A stretch of 64,000 nucleotides of DNA from Sympetrum striolatum (GCA_947579665.1 OX388347.1:27458562-27522561), one strand, 5' to 3'; positions 1 to 12,420 are shown, counted from the first letter of the stretch. The notes: generated by a model from the letters alone, not told the origin. Numbers and translations: made by a program.

Positions 1-1671
1 CCGAATGAAACTACTCAGGATCTTTTCATCCCATCTCTATAACTGCCATGTTTGAGAACAAATCTGAGCGTATTTCTGAAAAATAAATTTTAAAATAATT
101 AGCGATACATCATATTATCAATCAAAACAGTATGTTAATTAAAAGAGCGAGCTATCTTCCATACTTAAAATAGAGAAGCCCTAATATTAGATTATAATTA
201 CACTCATTTTATTTTTAATTCCTTCCTTGGACCGAATGAAATTACTCAGCATTTTTTGATCCCATCTCTCTAACTGCCATGTTTGAGAACAGTTCCATTC
301 GTATTTCTGAAAAATAAATTTTAAATTAATTAATGATAAATCATACAATCAACCAAAAGAGTATGTTAATTAAAAGAGCGAGCTTTCTTCTATACTAATA
401 TATAGGAGGAGCAATAACATAAGATTGTAATTATACTCATTTTATTTTGAATTCCATCCCTGGACCGAATGACACTACCCAGCTTCTTTTTATCCCATCT
501 CTCTACCTGCCATGTTTGAGAACAGTTCAGAGTGTATTGCAGAAAAATAAAGTTTTAAATAATTAGCGATACATCATATTGTAAACCAAAACAGTATGTT
601 AATTAAAAGAACGAGCTATCTTCCATACTTATATTAGAGGATCCTTAATATTATGCAGTAAATATAGTTATTTTATTTTGAATTCCATCCCTGTACCGAA
701 TGAAACTACTCAGGATCTTTTCATCCCATCTCTATAACTGCCATGTTTGAGAACAAATCTGAGCGTATTTCTGAAAAATAAATTTTAAAATAATTAGCGA
801 TACATCATATTATCAATCAAAACAGTATGTTAATTAAAAGAGCGAGCTATCTTCCATACTTAAAATAGAGAAGCCCTAATATTAGATTATAATTACACTC
901 ATTTTATTTTTAATTCCTTCCTTGGACCGAATGAAATTACTCAGCATTTTTTGATCCCATCTCTCTAACTGCCATGTTTGAGAACAGTTCCATTCGTATT
1001 TCTGAAAAATAAATTTTAAATTAATTAATGATAAATCATACAATCAACCAAAAGAGTATGTTAATTAAAAGAGCGAGCTTTCTTCTATACTAATATATAG
1101 GAGGAGCAATAACATAAGATTGTAATTATACTCATTTTATTTTGAATTCCATCCCTGGACCGAATGACACTACCCAGCTTCTTTTTATCCCATCTCTCTA
1201 CCTGCCATGTTTGAGAACAGTTCAGAGTGTATTGCAGAAAAATAAAGTTTTAAATAATTAGCGATACATCATATTGTAAACCAAAACAGTATGTTAATTA
1301 AAAGAACGAGCTATCTTCCATACTTATATTAGAGGATCCTTAATATTATGCAGTAAATATAGTTATTTTATTTTGAATTCCATCCCTGTACCGAATGAAA
1401 CTACTCAGGATCTTTTCATCCCATCTCTATAACTGCCATGTTTGAGAACAAATCTGAGCGTATTTCTGAAAAATAAATTTTAAAATAATTAGCGATACAT
1501 CATATTATCAATCAAAACAGTATGTTAATTAAAAGAGCGAGCTATCTTCCATACTTAAAATAGAGAAGCCCTAATATTAGATTATAATTACACTCATTTT
1601 ATTTTTAATTCCTTCCTTGGACCGAATGAAATTACTCAGCATTTTTTGATCCCATCTCTCTAACTGCCATG
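1..1671. repeat. 695 bp higher-order repeat (3 monomers), 2.4 copies
   Basis: Bases 1-695, 696-1390 and 1391-1671 read as the same sequence by eye, while neighbouring monomers within a unit differ clearly from each other. This is the signature of a three-monomer higher-order repeat spread by recent unequal exchange. Identity ends abruptly at about 1672 inside the second monomer of the third copy, where a different, older monomer type takes over. That marks a recombination junction. The unit probably continues left of the window. Confidence 0.9.
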
Positions 1672-4143
1672 CTTGAGTAAAGTTCCATGCGTATTTCGGA
1701 AAAATAAATTTTAAATTAATTAATGATACATCATATTATCAAACAAAACAGTATGTTAATTAAAAGAGCGAGCTAACTTCCATACTTATATTAGAGAAGC
1801 CTTAACATTAGATTTTAATTCTACTCATGGTATTTTGAATTGCATCCTTGGACTAAATGACAATACTCAGCATCTTTTCATCCAATCTCTCTACCTGCCA
1901 TGTTTGAAAACAGATCCGAAGGTATTTCTAGAAAATAAATTTTAAAATAATTAATGGTACATCATACAATCAACTAAAATAGTATGTTAATTAAAAGAGC
2001 GAGCTATCTTCCATACTTATGTATAGGAGGATAACATTAGAATGTAATTATAGTCATTTTATTTTGAATTCTATCACTGGACCAATTGAAACCACTCAGC
2101 ATCTTTTCATCCCATCTCTCGACCTTCCATGTTTGAGAACATTTCCGAGCGTATTTCTGAAAAATAAAGCTTAGAATAATTGATGACACATCATATTATC
2201 AACCAAAATAGAATGTTATATAGAAGACAAACTATCTTGCATACTTATATTAGAGGAGCCTTACCATTATATTGTAATTATACTCATTTTATTTTCGATT
2301 CCATCCCTGGACCAAATGAAACTACTCACCATCTTTTCATACCATCTCTATAACTGCCATGTTTGAGAAAAGTTCCGAGTGTATTTCTGAAAAATACAAT
2401 TTAAAATAATCCATGATAAATCATATTATCAACCAAAAAGGTATGTTTATTAAAAGAGCGAGCTAACTTCTATACTTATATTAGAGGAGCCTTAATAATA
2501 GATTTTAATTATACTCATTTTATTTTGAATTCCTCCAAGGACCAAATGAAACTACTCAGCATCTTTTGATCCCATCTCTCTAACTGCCATGTTTGAGAAC
2601 AGTTCTGAGTGTATTTCTGAAAAAGAAATTTAAAATAATTAATGATACATCATATTATCAAACAAAACAGTATGTTAATTAAAAGAGTGAGCTATCTTCT
2701 ATATTTATATTATAGGAGCCGTAAAATTAGATTCTAATTATACTTATTGTATTTTGAATTGCATCTCTGGACCGAATGACACTACCCAGCATATTTTCTT
2801 TTTATCTCTCTACCTGCCATGTTTGAGAACAGTTCCGAGCGTTTTTCTGAAAGATAAAACTTAAAATATTTATTGACACATCATATTATCAACCAAAAAA
2901 GTATGTTAATTAGAACAGAGAGCTATCTTTCATTAAATATATTTGAGGAGTCTTAACATAAGGTTGTAATTATACTCATTTTAATTTGAATTCCATTCCT
3001 GAACCGAATAAACCTACTAAGCATCCTTTCATCCCATCTATTTACCTGCTATGTTTGAGAACTGTTCTGAGCGTATTTTTAAAAAATAAAATTTAAAATA
3101 ATTAATTGTACATCATATTATCAATCAAAAAAGTATGATAATAAAAAGAGCCAGATATCTTCCATAATTATATATAGGAGGAGTCTTAACATCAGATTGT
3201 AATTTTACTCATTGTATTTTGAATTGCATCCATGGACCGAGTGACACTACTCAGCGTCTTTTCATCCCATCTCTCTACCTTCCATGTTTCAGAACGGTTC
3301 TTGGCGTATTTCTGATAAATAGAATTTAAAATAATTAATGATGCATCATATTATCAACCAAAACAGTATGTTAATTAAAAGAGCTAGCTATCTTCCTTAC
3401 TTATATTAGAGGAACCTTAATACTAGATTGTATCATACTCATTTTATTTTAATTCCATCCCTGGACGAATTAAACTTCGCAGCATCATTTTATCCTGTCT
3501 CTCAACCTTCCATGTTTGAGAACAGTTCCATTGTATTTCTGACGGATAGAATTTAAAATAATTATTTAAACATTATATGAACATTCGAAAGTGAATTTTA
3601 ATTAAAAAAATAAGATATCTACCATACTTGTATAAGAGGAGCTTTAACATTAGATTGTAATTATTATCATTATATTTTGAACTCCATCCCTGGACCGAAT
3701 GACACTCCACGGCATCTCTTCATCCCTTCTCTCGACCTTCCATGATTGATATCACGTCTGAGCGTATTTATAAGGAATTAAGTTTAAAATACTTAATAAA
3801 ACATAATATTATCAACCCATACACTATGTTAATTATAAAGAACGCGCTGTCTGCTATTCCTTTATAAGAGGAGCGTTAATATTAGATTGTAATTTTACTC
3901 ATATAGTTTTGAATTCCATCCCTGGACCAAATGACACTCCGCGGCATCTCTTCACCCCTTCTCTCGTCCTTCCATGTTTGGTAACAGTTCTGAGTGTATT
4001 TTTGAAGAATAGAATTAAAAATAATTAATAAAACATCATCTGAACAACTGATACACTATGTTTATTAAAAGAATGCGCTATCTACCATACTTGTATAAGA
4101 GTAGTCTTAATATTAGATTGAATCTATACTTATTGTATTTTAC
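1..4143. repeat. Satellite array, about 231 bp monomer
   Basis: About 18 tandem monomers, each opening near a GGACCGAATGA-like motif. Monomer starts fall near 1, 232, 465, 696, 927, 1160, 1391, 1622, 1852, 2081, 2311, 2541, 2771, 3003, 3236, 3463, 3694 and 3925, so the period is 229-233 bp. Conserved blocks inside each monomer are CATGTTTGAGAACAG, a TATGTTAATTAAAAGAG stretch and ACTCATTTTATTTTGAATTC. Monomers 1-3 form a higher-order unit (separate entry). Monomers become more divergent and indel-rich to the right, and the array stops at about 4143 against non-repetitive DNA. It runs off the left edge of the window. Short open frames inside it are not genes. A pericentromeric or heterochromatic location is an inference from satellite behaviour in general. 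Confidence 0.95.
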
Positions 4144-4392
4144 ACCTATGCGGGTAATGGCATTATGTTTAAATTATTCCCGTTAATAATTAAATTTCAT
4201 ATACTTATGACAATGTGATATTCAGTGCCGGGATGTGTGATATCACTAAGTTGTCCTTAATGAAGTTAAGCTGAGGTAGAAATGTCTCATCGTATTTTAT
4301 GGTTTTGCCTGGAAACACTAATAGATTAGATTTAAGTGCATACATATTCCAGTTCCGATATAACTTTGAACTCGTGATGTATATAAGGGGAA

Positions 4393-4456
4393 TTGAATCA
4401 GCAACAATTTACAGAATCAAATTAATGAATCAGCAACAATTTACAGAATCAAATTA
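4393..4456. repeat. 32 bp tandem duplication, left arm only
   Basis: A 32 bp block starting GAATCAGCAACAATTTACAG occurs twice in direct tandem. The matching place in the right arm, near 19755-19785, has one copy, so this is a small duplication that arose after the arms separated. Confidence 0.85.
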
Positions 4457-4639
4457 AATGTATTTACTACACGTATGTCTCGAATATCTGTTGATCAATA
4501 GAAGGATTGAGCTCAATAATATTTATTGTCTGCTGGTTTAGGAATGTAAATTAAAGAGAATGGCATCTATATTTTAATCACCTCGTCTTTCTCAATAATT
4601 TCTGCAATAAAATAACAGATGAGCCTTCATGTTACTAAC

Positions 4640-5655
4640 AAAATCCATCAATATCTAATAATTGGAAATACCTCTTTCTTTAGTATAGTTTGAACACATT
4701 CTAAATTAATAATAAGAAGCTATGATTTTTACGAACTATTCTGGAGATCAATAGAATCAAATACAGATATAAAAGGTGAGGTTAGTAACAATATACCTAA
4801 TGCTTGTGAAATAATATCTACCATATTTATAAATACTATTAAAAGTTTTAATCACTACATTATGGCATTGCGAGATTGAAATAAAAAGCAAATACTATCT
4901 AAAGAACAGCTGAATCTCCAAATAATCTCTTTTATAAAGCAATCTTATAAAATTTGCCTTAAATAAATAAGTTCAGGTGATTCCTTGCCTTGTTTATATG
5001 ATGTCCCAATTCATAACTCCGGTCTGTGGTTCAGATACGAATTAAAGACACGAAAGCGCAAATTTTATTGAACAAACGTAGCGAGATATATTAAATTAAA
5101 GTGCAATGTTGACTACAACAGTGGTAAATCAACGCGGAAAGTTTGCGTTAGCTAACGTAAAAAGTCACAATTAAGTTCTAACAATTTAGCATCAATAAGT
5201 AGGTAATCTGTAAAAATGATTGGATAATAGATTAAGAAAAATGTAAGGAAACTTATGCATTACAAAGAAGAATGAACTGGAGTAGAACGATATACGATCT
5301 TTAAGTTGTGGTTGAAGAAGAACGAAGTTGTATCGTCATTGAGTTCGCTCAAATATGTTTAAAGCAATAGGGTTCTACTTTGCTAAATCGAACATTCAAT
5401 TCATTTACGGCCTAACTCCTAAATAATATATACCGCTTAGTAACAATACTGACAAGCTTAGACATACGATTGTTTTAAAACGATGATGCAGAGGGAAATT
5501 AAGTATTTTAAGTTTAGTTGGGAGTAATAGAAGAAGTAATGAAATTCTTTTTACCGTGGAGTTAATCTTCGAAAATTAATGCAGTATTATCTTTTAATTG
5601 GAGTGGAAATATTCAGTTAAGAAACCAAGAAATGTTACAAAGAGAATAGTTATTT
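4640..5655. other. Left-arm segment without right-arm partner
   Basis: About 1 kb of AT-rich sequence separates two blocks that are almost adjacent in the right arm (near 19490-19560, only about 85 bp apart there). It is either an insertion on the left or a deletion on the right. I see no convincing coding region, terminal repeats or microsatellite in it. It includes a TTGCGTTAGCTAACGTAA palindrome near 5141-5160. Confidence 0.5.
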
Positions 5656-5769
5656 AGTTCAACTTGATTTGAGTTTGATAACTACTTGAAAATCATCTAA
5701 TTGCTATTGTTATTCAAATTCAGTTAATCACTCCCTAAGTATATCTATTGACACAAAAATATATAATTA

Positions 5770-6875
5770 CGAGTGAAATGTAGCTTGCATACTGCAAGCA
5801 GATCGCCAACACAAATTTCAAGTCAACATCATATCGAGAGGGTCCTCAATAGTAGAAAAAGTATTGAAAATATTCTTTAACTTCGCTGCAATTTCTCCAT
5901 CCGGCATAATGTCCGGCTCCGTCCTGGTGATAATTACTACGCAGAACAACAAAAAATCACAGTCTCTAACTATGTGTGAAAACTCAAGCAGAAATTTTGG
6001 CTGCAACTGCCTCAAACGACGTCCCACTTTTCCCTTATATTCCTTATGAGAGAATTTGTAATATGCTCTGGCATCGAATCCAGGAACAGCATATTCTTAT
6101 TTAATTTTTATTCTTGAACCAAGTCTTAATATACATATTCTAACTAAGCAAGAACTTCCTATCATTTCGATAAGTACATTAAAAAAATAATAAAAAGCTA
6201 ACCAAATGTATTTTAAATGGACGACATATTTACCGCCCGGCATCGAACCTGTTTCCTTTACGTGATACTTGCTATGCGACACAATAAAAGATCATCATCT
6301 CTAACTATGTGTGAAAATTCAAGCAGAAATATTGGTTGCCACTGCCTCTAACGACGTCCTGCTTTTTCCTTATATTCCTTATGGGAGAAAAGTTATTGTG
6401 CTCTGGTATCGAACCCTGGAATAGTATTGTCTTATCTAAATTTTTTTCATAAACCAATTCTTACTATAAAGCTTCTAGCCAAGCACGAACTTCCTATCAT
6501 TTCGATAAAAGCATCAAAAAAAATAATGAAAAGCTACTCCCATGTATTTTAAAGGGCAGATATTTGCAACGTCCTAGCATCGAACCCAGGATATTTTTTG
6601 TTATAGTCATTTATGATTTCGATATATCATGACCATATATATAGCTTCCTTGAGTTTTGATTCTTTACCTATCCGGTAAGTATTTTTTTTTATTTCGGAA
6701 AATCAAAGCAATTCATTTAAATGGAAAAAGTTGGGACTTTGGGGCCCTCTGGAATCGAACCCATGACACTTAGGTTCAAAATCGCAATTTTTCTGGCGGT
6801 TACACGTTATGGTCAATACGTCGTAAAATTTTCAAGTCAATGACGCTTGTGATTCAGGCTGGGAATTAGTATCCT
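5770..6875 (-). mobile_element. T-arm module element, copy 1
   Basis: Reverse-oriented copy. The tail (CGAGTGAAATGTAGC, then the GCTTGCATACTGCAAGC hairpin) is at 5770 and the head (complement of GGATACTAATTCCCAGCC) ends near 6875. Internal modules are mosaic and decayed but still show complements of the TTCGA boxes near 5908, 6065, 6235, 6405, 6572 and 6742. It abuts left-arm sequence directly on its tail side. Non-coding; open frames in it are chance. The fullest description of the family is under 29145-30220. Confidence 0.85.
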
Positions 6876-6963
6876 ATGTATCTATCTCTCTATATCCCTA
6901 TCTATCTATTAAATATAGATGCTTCTCCGGATTCATTCAAGGATATAGATAGATAGATAGATA
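6876..6963. repeat. Linker and GATA/TATC microsatellite between elements
   Basis: TATC repeats, then the linker motif GATGCTTCTCCGGATTCATTC, then GATA repeats. It lies between two element heads facing each other (copies 1 and 2). Only one linker is present for the two heads. Confidence 0.85.
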
Positions 6964-8038
6964 GGATACTAATTCACAGCCTAAACTATAAGCGTCATCG
7001 ACTTGAAATTTTTACGACGTATTGGCCATAACGTATAACCGCCAGAAAAATTGCGGTTTTGAACCTCAGTGTCATGGGTTCGATTCCAGAAGGCTCCAAA
7101 GTCGCAATTTTTCCCATAAGAATACATGGCGGGGATTTTCGAAAAATTTTTTGAGGCACTTCCCGGAAAAGTAGAGAGTTGAAATTCGAGGGATCGCTAG
7201 ATGCCGTGCATATCCAACGAAAATCAAAAAGACATCGCCGAATATGGTCCATGGTTCGATGCTAGGTCGGGGCAAAAATCGGCCGTTTAAAATGCATTGT
7301 GGCGAATTTGAAGATTTTTTTTGGATCCTTTCCCGATAACATGGATACTTGAAACTCGGCACGTGGATATATATGTTGAATATATTTCATAATTGAATTT
7401 TACATGTTCGCTGATGGTCCTTGGTTCGATCCCAGAGGGCCATTTGCACTTCTCAATGCATTTCTTACGGAGATAACGGAAACAAGATTTAGGTACTTCC
7501 TGGCATGTTATCGACTTCAAACTTTGCATATAGAAAGATCAAGTCCATACAAATCAACCAGTGCATTCACAGCTATCAATGTGTCCTGGGTTCGACACCA
7601 GGTGTCTCTGCAATCAGAAGTTGATCCGATTTTTAGGAATTATTTTGAAAACTTTCCCAATAATATCTAAACTTGAAATTCGGCATATTGATAGAGATCA
7701 TAGATTAATTTCATGAACATATTTTAGATTTCCTAGATAGTCCTTGGTTTGAATCCAGAGAGCCATTTACATTCGTGAGAAGTAGAACGTAGTTTGAGGC
7801 AGTTGTAACCAATATTTTTGGTTGAATTTTCACACACAGTCAGAGATGGTGATCTTCTATAGTGCTGCATAGTAAGATCACCGGTATGACCCCGGTTCGA
7901 TGCCAGACGATGAAATTGCAGCGAATTATAAGAATTTTTTCAATCCTTTTTTTTTTCTTTTGGTGACCGTCCCGATTGTTGCCGATATAAAATTAGTATT
8001 GCTGATCTGCTTGCAGTATGCAAGCTACATTTTACTCG
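6964..8038 (+). mobile_element. T-arm module element, copy 2
   Basis: Head GGATACTAATTCACAGCC at 6964; tail hairpin GCTTGCAGTATGCAAGC followed by TACATTTTACTCG ending at 8038. Its length equals six modules. T-arm-like boxes lie near 7078, 7256, 7426, 7592, 7748 and 7896. It is more diverged from the 23-40 kb copies than those are from each other. Confidence 0.88.
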
Positions 8039-8089
8039 TTATATATAGATGCTTCTCCGGATTCATTCATATAGATAGATAGATAGATA

Positions 8090-8862
8090 GGATACTAATT
8101 CACAGCCTAAACCACAAGCGTCATTGACTTGAAATTTTTACAACGTATTGGCCATAACGTGTAACCGCCAGAAAAATTGCGATTTTGAACCTCAGTGTCA
8201 TGGGTTCGATTCCAGAGGGTCCCAAAGTCCCGATTTTTTCCGTTTAAATGCATTGCTTCAAATTTCGGGAATGCTAAAAATAACTTCCCGGATAGCTAGA
8301 GAATCAAAACTCTATGAGCCTATACATATATATGGTCATGATCTACCGAAAACACAAATGACTTTCGCTGAAGATATCCTTGGTTCGATGCTAGGACGAT
8401 GCAATTATCTGCCCTTTAAAATACATGGGAGTAGTTTTTCATTAATTTTTTTGATGCAGATATCGAAATGATAGTATGTTTGTTCTTGGCTGGAAGTTGT
8501 ATGGTAAGAATTGGTTTAAGAAAAAAAATTCATAAGACCGTACTATTCCTGGGTTCGATACCAGAGTACATTAAAATTTCACTCATAAGGAATATAAGGG
8601 AAAAGTAAGACGTCGTTTGAGGCAGTTGCAGCAAATATTTCTGCTTGAATTTTCACACATAGTAAGAGATGGTGATCTTCTATTGTGCTGCATAGTAAGT
8701 ATCACCGGAAAGACCCGGGTTCGACTCCCGACGAATAAATTGCAGCAAATATTAAGAATATTTTCAATCGATTTTTCTTCTTTTAAGGACTCCCTTTATA
8801 TGATGCTGACTTAAAATTAGTGTTATCGATGTGCTTGCAGTATGCAAGCAACATTTCACTCG
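8090..8862 (+). mobile_element. T-arm module element, copy 3 (four-module form)
   Basis: Head at 8090 and tail ending at 8862, 773 bp against the usual 1075-1100 bp. TTCGA cores lie at 8205, 8384, 8554 and 8720, spaced 179, 170 and 166. The copy therefore has four modules rather than six, and the missing length (about 300 bp) is close to two modules. The last box reads CCGGGTTCGACTCCCGA, an almost perfect tRNA T-arm. A linker (GAATGAATCCGGAGAAGC) follows to about 8893, where left-arm sequence resumes. Confidence 0.88.
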
Positions 8863-9108
8863 TATATATGAATGAATCCGGAGAAGCATCTATATAAAAT
8901 AGAAGATGTAACTAACATTGTTCAAAGGACAACAAAGGGGTGAAGATATTAATGCAGGAAGTGATCGCTGGATTTTATCAAATGTCTTATCGTGAAGATT
9001 ACGTCTCTCGTCATTGCAGCTTAAATATACGAGATTTAGTACCACTCGATGTATATTTTATTGAATTGGATATAAATCGAGTGGCAGGAATGTGCAAAAA
9101 TTATAGTA

Positions 9109-9306
9109 TTATTTCAAAATAGTAGTAATCTTAACAATATATTCTATTTCACTCTCCATTGCCTTCCTTGATTTTATCTTTTTCCCAAACAAGGCGGTAA
9201 ATGTACGAAAGAAAACAAATACGTAGTTCTCACCGATGCAACGAATGAGTTCGCCTTGAACTTGAGGAAAAGCGAGGCAAAGAATTGGAGGCCAATGGGA
9301 GGCCAT
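9109..9306 (-). CDS. Possible downstream exon, left-arm gene (weak)
   Basis: An open frame on the minus strand keeps similarity with the right arm near 19010-19130 in the same relative frame. In both arms a VQGELI-like segment is followed by ENYVFVFFR. This lies downstream of and on the same strand as the two-exon candidate at 12420-9857, so it could be a later exon. I could not define splice sites, and the right-arm copy contains stops and frame changes. It may equally be chance. No family recognised. Confidence 0.18.
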   Translation of the reverse strand: MASHWPPILCLAFPQVQGELIRCIGENYVFVFFRTFTALFGKKIKSRKAMESEIEYIVKITTILK

Positions 9307-9856
9307 AAGTCGTCTTTTGTCATTGTTAGCATGAGCCTACTTCTTTTACCGATACCTCTAAAGTGAAAGCAACGGAAAAGGAAATGAAAACGATGCTTGG
9401 AAAACTCGAAATGAGTTGAAGGACGTTGGAAACCCATAACTCGTCTAAGAATTGTTTGCGTGATCATAGCTTGGAAAGAGCTCATCAAAGAAAGCGAAAC
9501 TGCATTTCTGCGTCTAATCAAAGAAAAATACAGAAAAAGAGAAAGAGTATGTCTGACCATTGCATTACTGTGCTGTACAAATTATTCTCCATCAATTTAC
9601 CCTAAATTGAGAATGATAACAGATAGCAACTTACTACACAGTCGTTCAGATTTTTTTGTAATGCTCAAAGTTCTTATGAAATACTTTTCTTTCACCCCCA
9701 AAACTATTGATCAAGAAATCACTTAATTGATAGTCTGTTCCACTGGTTATTATAATATGATACACTATGTGAAAAAAATTTCGTAGTCCATAACGTGAGC
9801 ATATTTTCAAAGTACGCGATATTAGAGATTGATATAAAAATATATATTCTGCTTAC

Positions 9857-9975
9857 CCTAAGCTGAAGCTCGAATCCACTGGCTTCTACCATCGAAGGAT
9901 CTCCTGTACGACTTTCACTTCTAGAAGACGCCAATGAGCCATACGGCAGTACAATATCGGTGCGAATGGTATTGC
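9857..9975 (-). CDS. Candidate exon 2 of left-arm gene, unknown function
   Basis: Read on the minus strand, acceptor TTGTTTGGGAG ends at 9976 and donor GTAAGC starts at 9856. The 119 nt exon has no stop in the required phase. Joined to exon 1 (43 nt) it gives 54 codons that end exactly at a codon boundary. Residues include NTIRTDIVLPYGSLASSRSE and a Ser/Arg/Gly-rich stretch ending FELQLR. The corresponding right-arm sequence (18254-18372) has two in-frame stops and a damaged donor. I do not recognise the family. The polypyrimidine tract is weak, so the acceptor is the least certain point. Confidence 0.5.
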
Positions 9976-12377
9976 CTCCCAAACAATAAAACGTGATAAA
10001 TCCCAAATTTATAAATTATACAAGGATTAAAATCAGAAATATGTTCTAATCTAAAGACATGCAAATGTAAGGTGAAACGAGTAATTTGAAAAAAACCTAT
10101 TTCCTTTCATTTGCAACCGTTGACCAAACAGTTTGAAATATCTTGTTACGTCATCGCACAATATTAATTAAATAATAGCTAATAATAATTAACATTTAAA
10201 GAATCCTTGATTAAACTCTTAGATGCTGGCTGAAGATATTGAAATCATGACACGAAACAAAGACTTTAATATCAGTACTAATCCGTACCAAATCGAACGA
10301 TATTCATAAATTGATCAAGCTTAATTTAAATTGCAATTAAACTGTAAGAAATAAATATGGTTTAGATTATGAAATAATGCCAATTAAATTTAGAATTACG
10401 TCGTTAAAGATTACAAGGAACTGGGGAACTATAGTAACTAAAACTTCTGAAAATTCTTCAAAATTGATAAACACCAGAAGAGTATTCAAAACCCGTGAAA
10501 TGTTAAAGTAAAACTTAAAATTAGAATATAAATAAATAATAAATATGGTTACATCTACGAACAATATTGAGAATAAGTTTTAAAAATAACGACCGCCGAC
10601 GGGAAATAATATTACAAATTGGTACAATATGGAATAGAATTCCTGGAATGATTAGGCTAAATTTAAACCGATATTATAATAATTAGACACATTCGGTTTT
10701 GATTATGATATAATGAATTTAATGTTGAAGGTGACAAAGTCACCTTCAACATTAAAGTCATTATAAAAGTCACGAACATTTCGGAATAGTTACAACTTCT
10801 GAAATTTAAGCCACAGAAACGAATATAAATGAATTTTAGAATGATTGATTAATGTAATCGATCTTTTGATATGAATGAATATATTAAAGTTTTATTCAAC
10901 TGCTGATTTCCTTTTAAATTCAAATCAGGATTTCCGTAATGTTTATGCGTGGCACATACGATCTAAACAAAGCCTAAAAATTGTCAGAAGGACTAATTGG
11001 AAGACATATTTAAGTAAAACTACGTATTGAACTGTTGATAAAATACGGAAGGATGGAATTTTAAACGGAAGTCTGATTTCTTTGAAAATTGAAAACTCAT
11101 CCATTAAAACTGCACCGAATTTGAGATTTGGCTCTTTCGGAGCTTTTTCTTCCGTTTCTTAAATTCAATTTCAACTTGTTGCTCGAAAAGAAAAGGAAGT
11201 TGATATTTGCATGACCTTTAACTTTCAAATCAAATTTCCGATGACGAATTGAAATTAATTTATCAAAATACCAAAAAAGCATCACTCAATATTGAATCCG
11301 AAACTAATTTGGTGTGAAATAATTGTTATACTCATTAAATGGATATCATTAAATTAATATCATTATAACATTTTGATAGACGCGAGAAGACCAGAAATAC
11401 TACTGCGAATGAAAAAGAAATACATTTCACGTAGATATAAAGACGATATAAATCTATTCCACTATATTACTCTTCTAATATATTAATTTAATACATTCTA
11501 TAAGTAAATTAAAAATGAAAAGCTACGATGCGTCCACACTTTCCGTTAAAATTCAAACCCCGATCCTCCCTTGTTTATGTGATGACGTCATGCACCTACC
11601 GAAGCATAATAATTAACGACAGAACTATTTTAAAAATATATTCAAATAAAACATGTCATACTAACGGGTATAATTTAGGAAAACGGTAGTTCAGATCTGT
11701 ATTTTTGGCAAATTGAAAATACAAGTGGCAAAGCCGAGTTCGAGATTTTATCGGAATTTTTCTTTCGTTTATTACATTTAAATTCAGAGTGTAACTCGCA
11801 CGGTTTCGGAGGTAATTTTAATTTTCACAAACGCCTTACACGACGAATTACTATCAAAGAATTTATCGTTATCTCAGAAGTAGGACTACTACTAAATACC
11901 CCCAATTCCACGCGATGACATACAAAAGAAAAAATGTATGCCTTTTACATTCGGGCATTAACTCGGTATAGGCAAACCTATAGATTCCGGTTTCTCGAGA
12001 AGAATAGGCTTGAACCGGTTTCTAGTCCCGGCGACATTCCTTTCTTGATCTCAAACTGTGATAATATGTCGAAGGAACTGTCTTAGATTACTATTTACAC
12101 GCAAAAATATTTACTTAATTCGATAATCACCATCGATAACGAGCTTTTACACCGGAGAACGTACTTAGGAAATTGTATTAATCAGTTTCGGTGCTTAATA
12201 AAACGATTAATGTCATCTCATTAATTCACCCTAAATTAAAATCAATCATAATATGAAACATATGATTCGTCGTAAAATAATATTACACAAGGAAAAAACT
12301 TAAATTCTTGAATTCGCCAACACACATTAGCAATATTTTCTCAGACAATACCTAATAAAGTATTTAATGAGACTTAC
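9976..12377 (-). other. Putative intron 1 of left-arm gene
   Basis: About 2.4 kb of AT-rich sequence between the candidate exons. It is alignable in patches with the right arm (15769-18253), which supports shared ancestry of the whole gene block. It holds the perfect hairpin at 10719-10755. I see no coding segment, and small open frames here (for example near 10400 and 11150) lack supporting motifs. Confidence 0.45.
10719..10755. repeat. Perfect 17 bp inverted repeat with 3 nt loop
   Basis: TTAATGTTGAAGGTGAC, then AAA, then its exact reverse complement. The matching right-arm sequence near 17500-17530 has only one half. The hairpin was therefore created after arm duplication, most simply by a local template switch during replication. 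Confidence 0.9.
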
Positions 12378-12420
12378 CATTAACTGTAAATCCTGGGTTA
12401 CAACGTTGGACGTTGAACAT
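12378..12420 (-). CDS. Candidate first coding exon, left-arm gene
   Basis: On the minus strand an ATG at 12420 opens MFNVQRCNPGFTVN plus one base, followed by donor GTAAGT at 12377-12372. The right arm has the same arrangement: ATG, MFNVHSCHMGFPVM, GTAAGT at 15769. Conservation of the start codon, reading frame and an ideal donor in two diverged copies supports a real exon. A one-base difference before the donor changes the exit phase between copies. Upstream, about 100 bp of 5'UTR (AACCTGTGTTTGAAAAACAG region) is the best conserved part of both arms. Function unknown. Confidence 0.6.

Noticed and set aside
9460..9726. Plus-strand frame at 9460-9726 and its right-arm partner (18871-18515, minus) as a gene
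   Set aside because: The ends agree between arms (LLHSRSDF, YFSFTPKTIDQ) but the middle is frameshifted, it runs opposite to the better-supported exons, and no domain is recognised.
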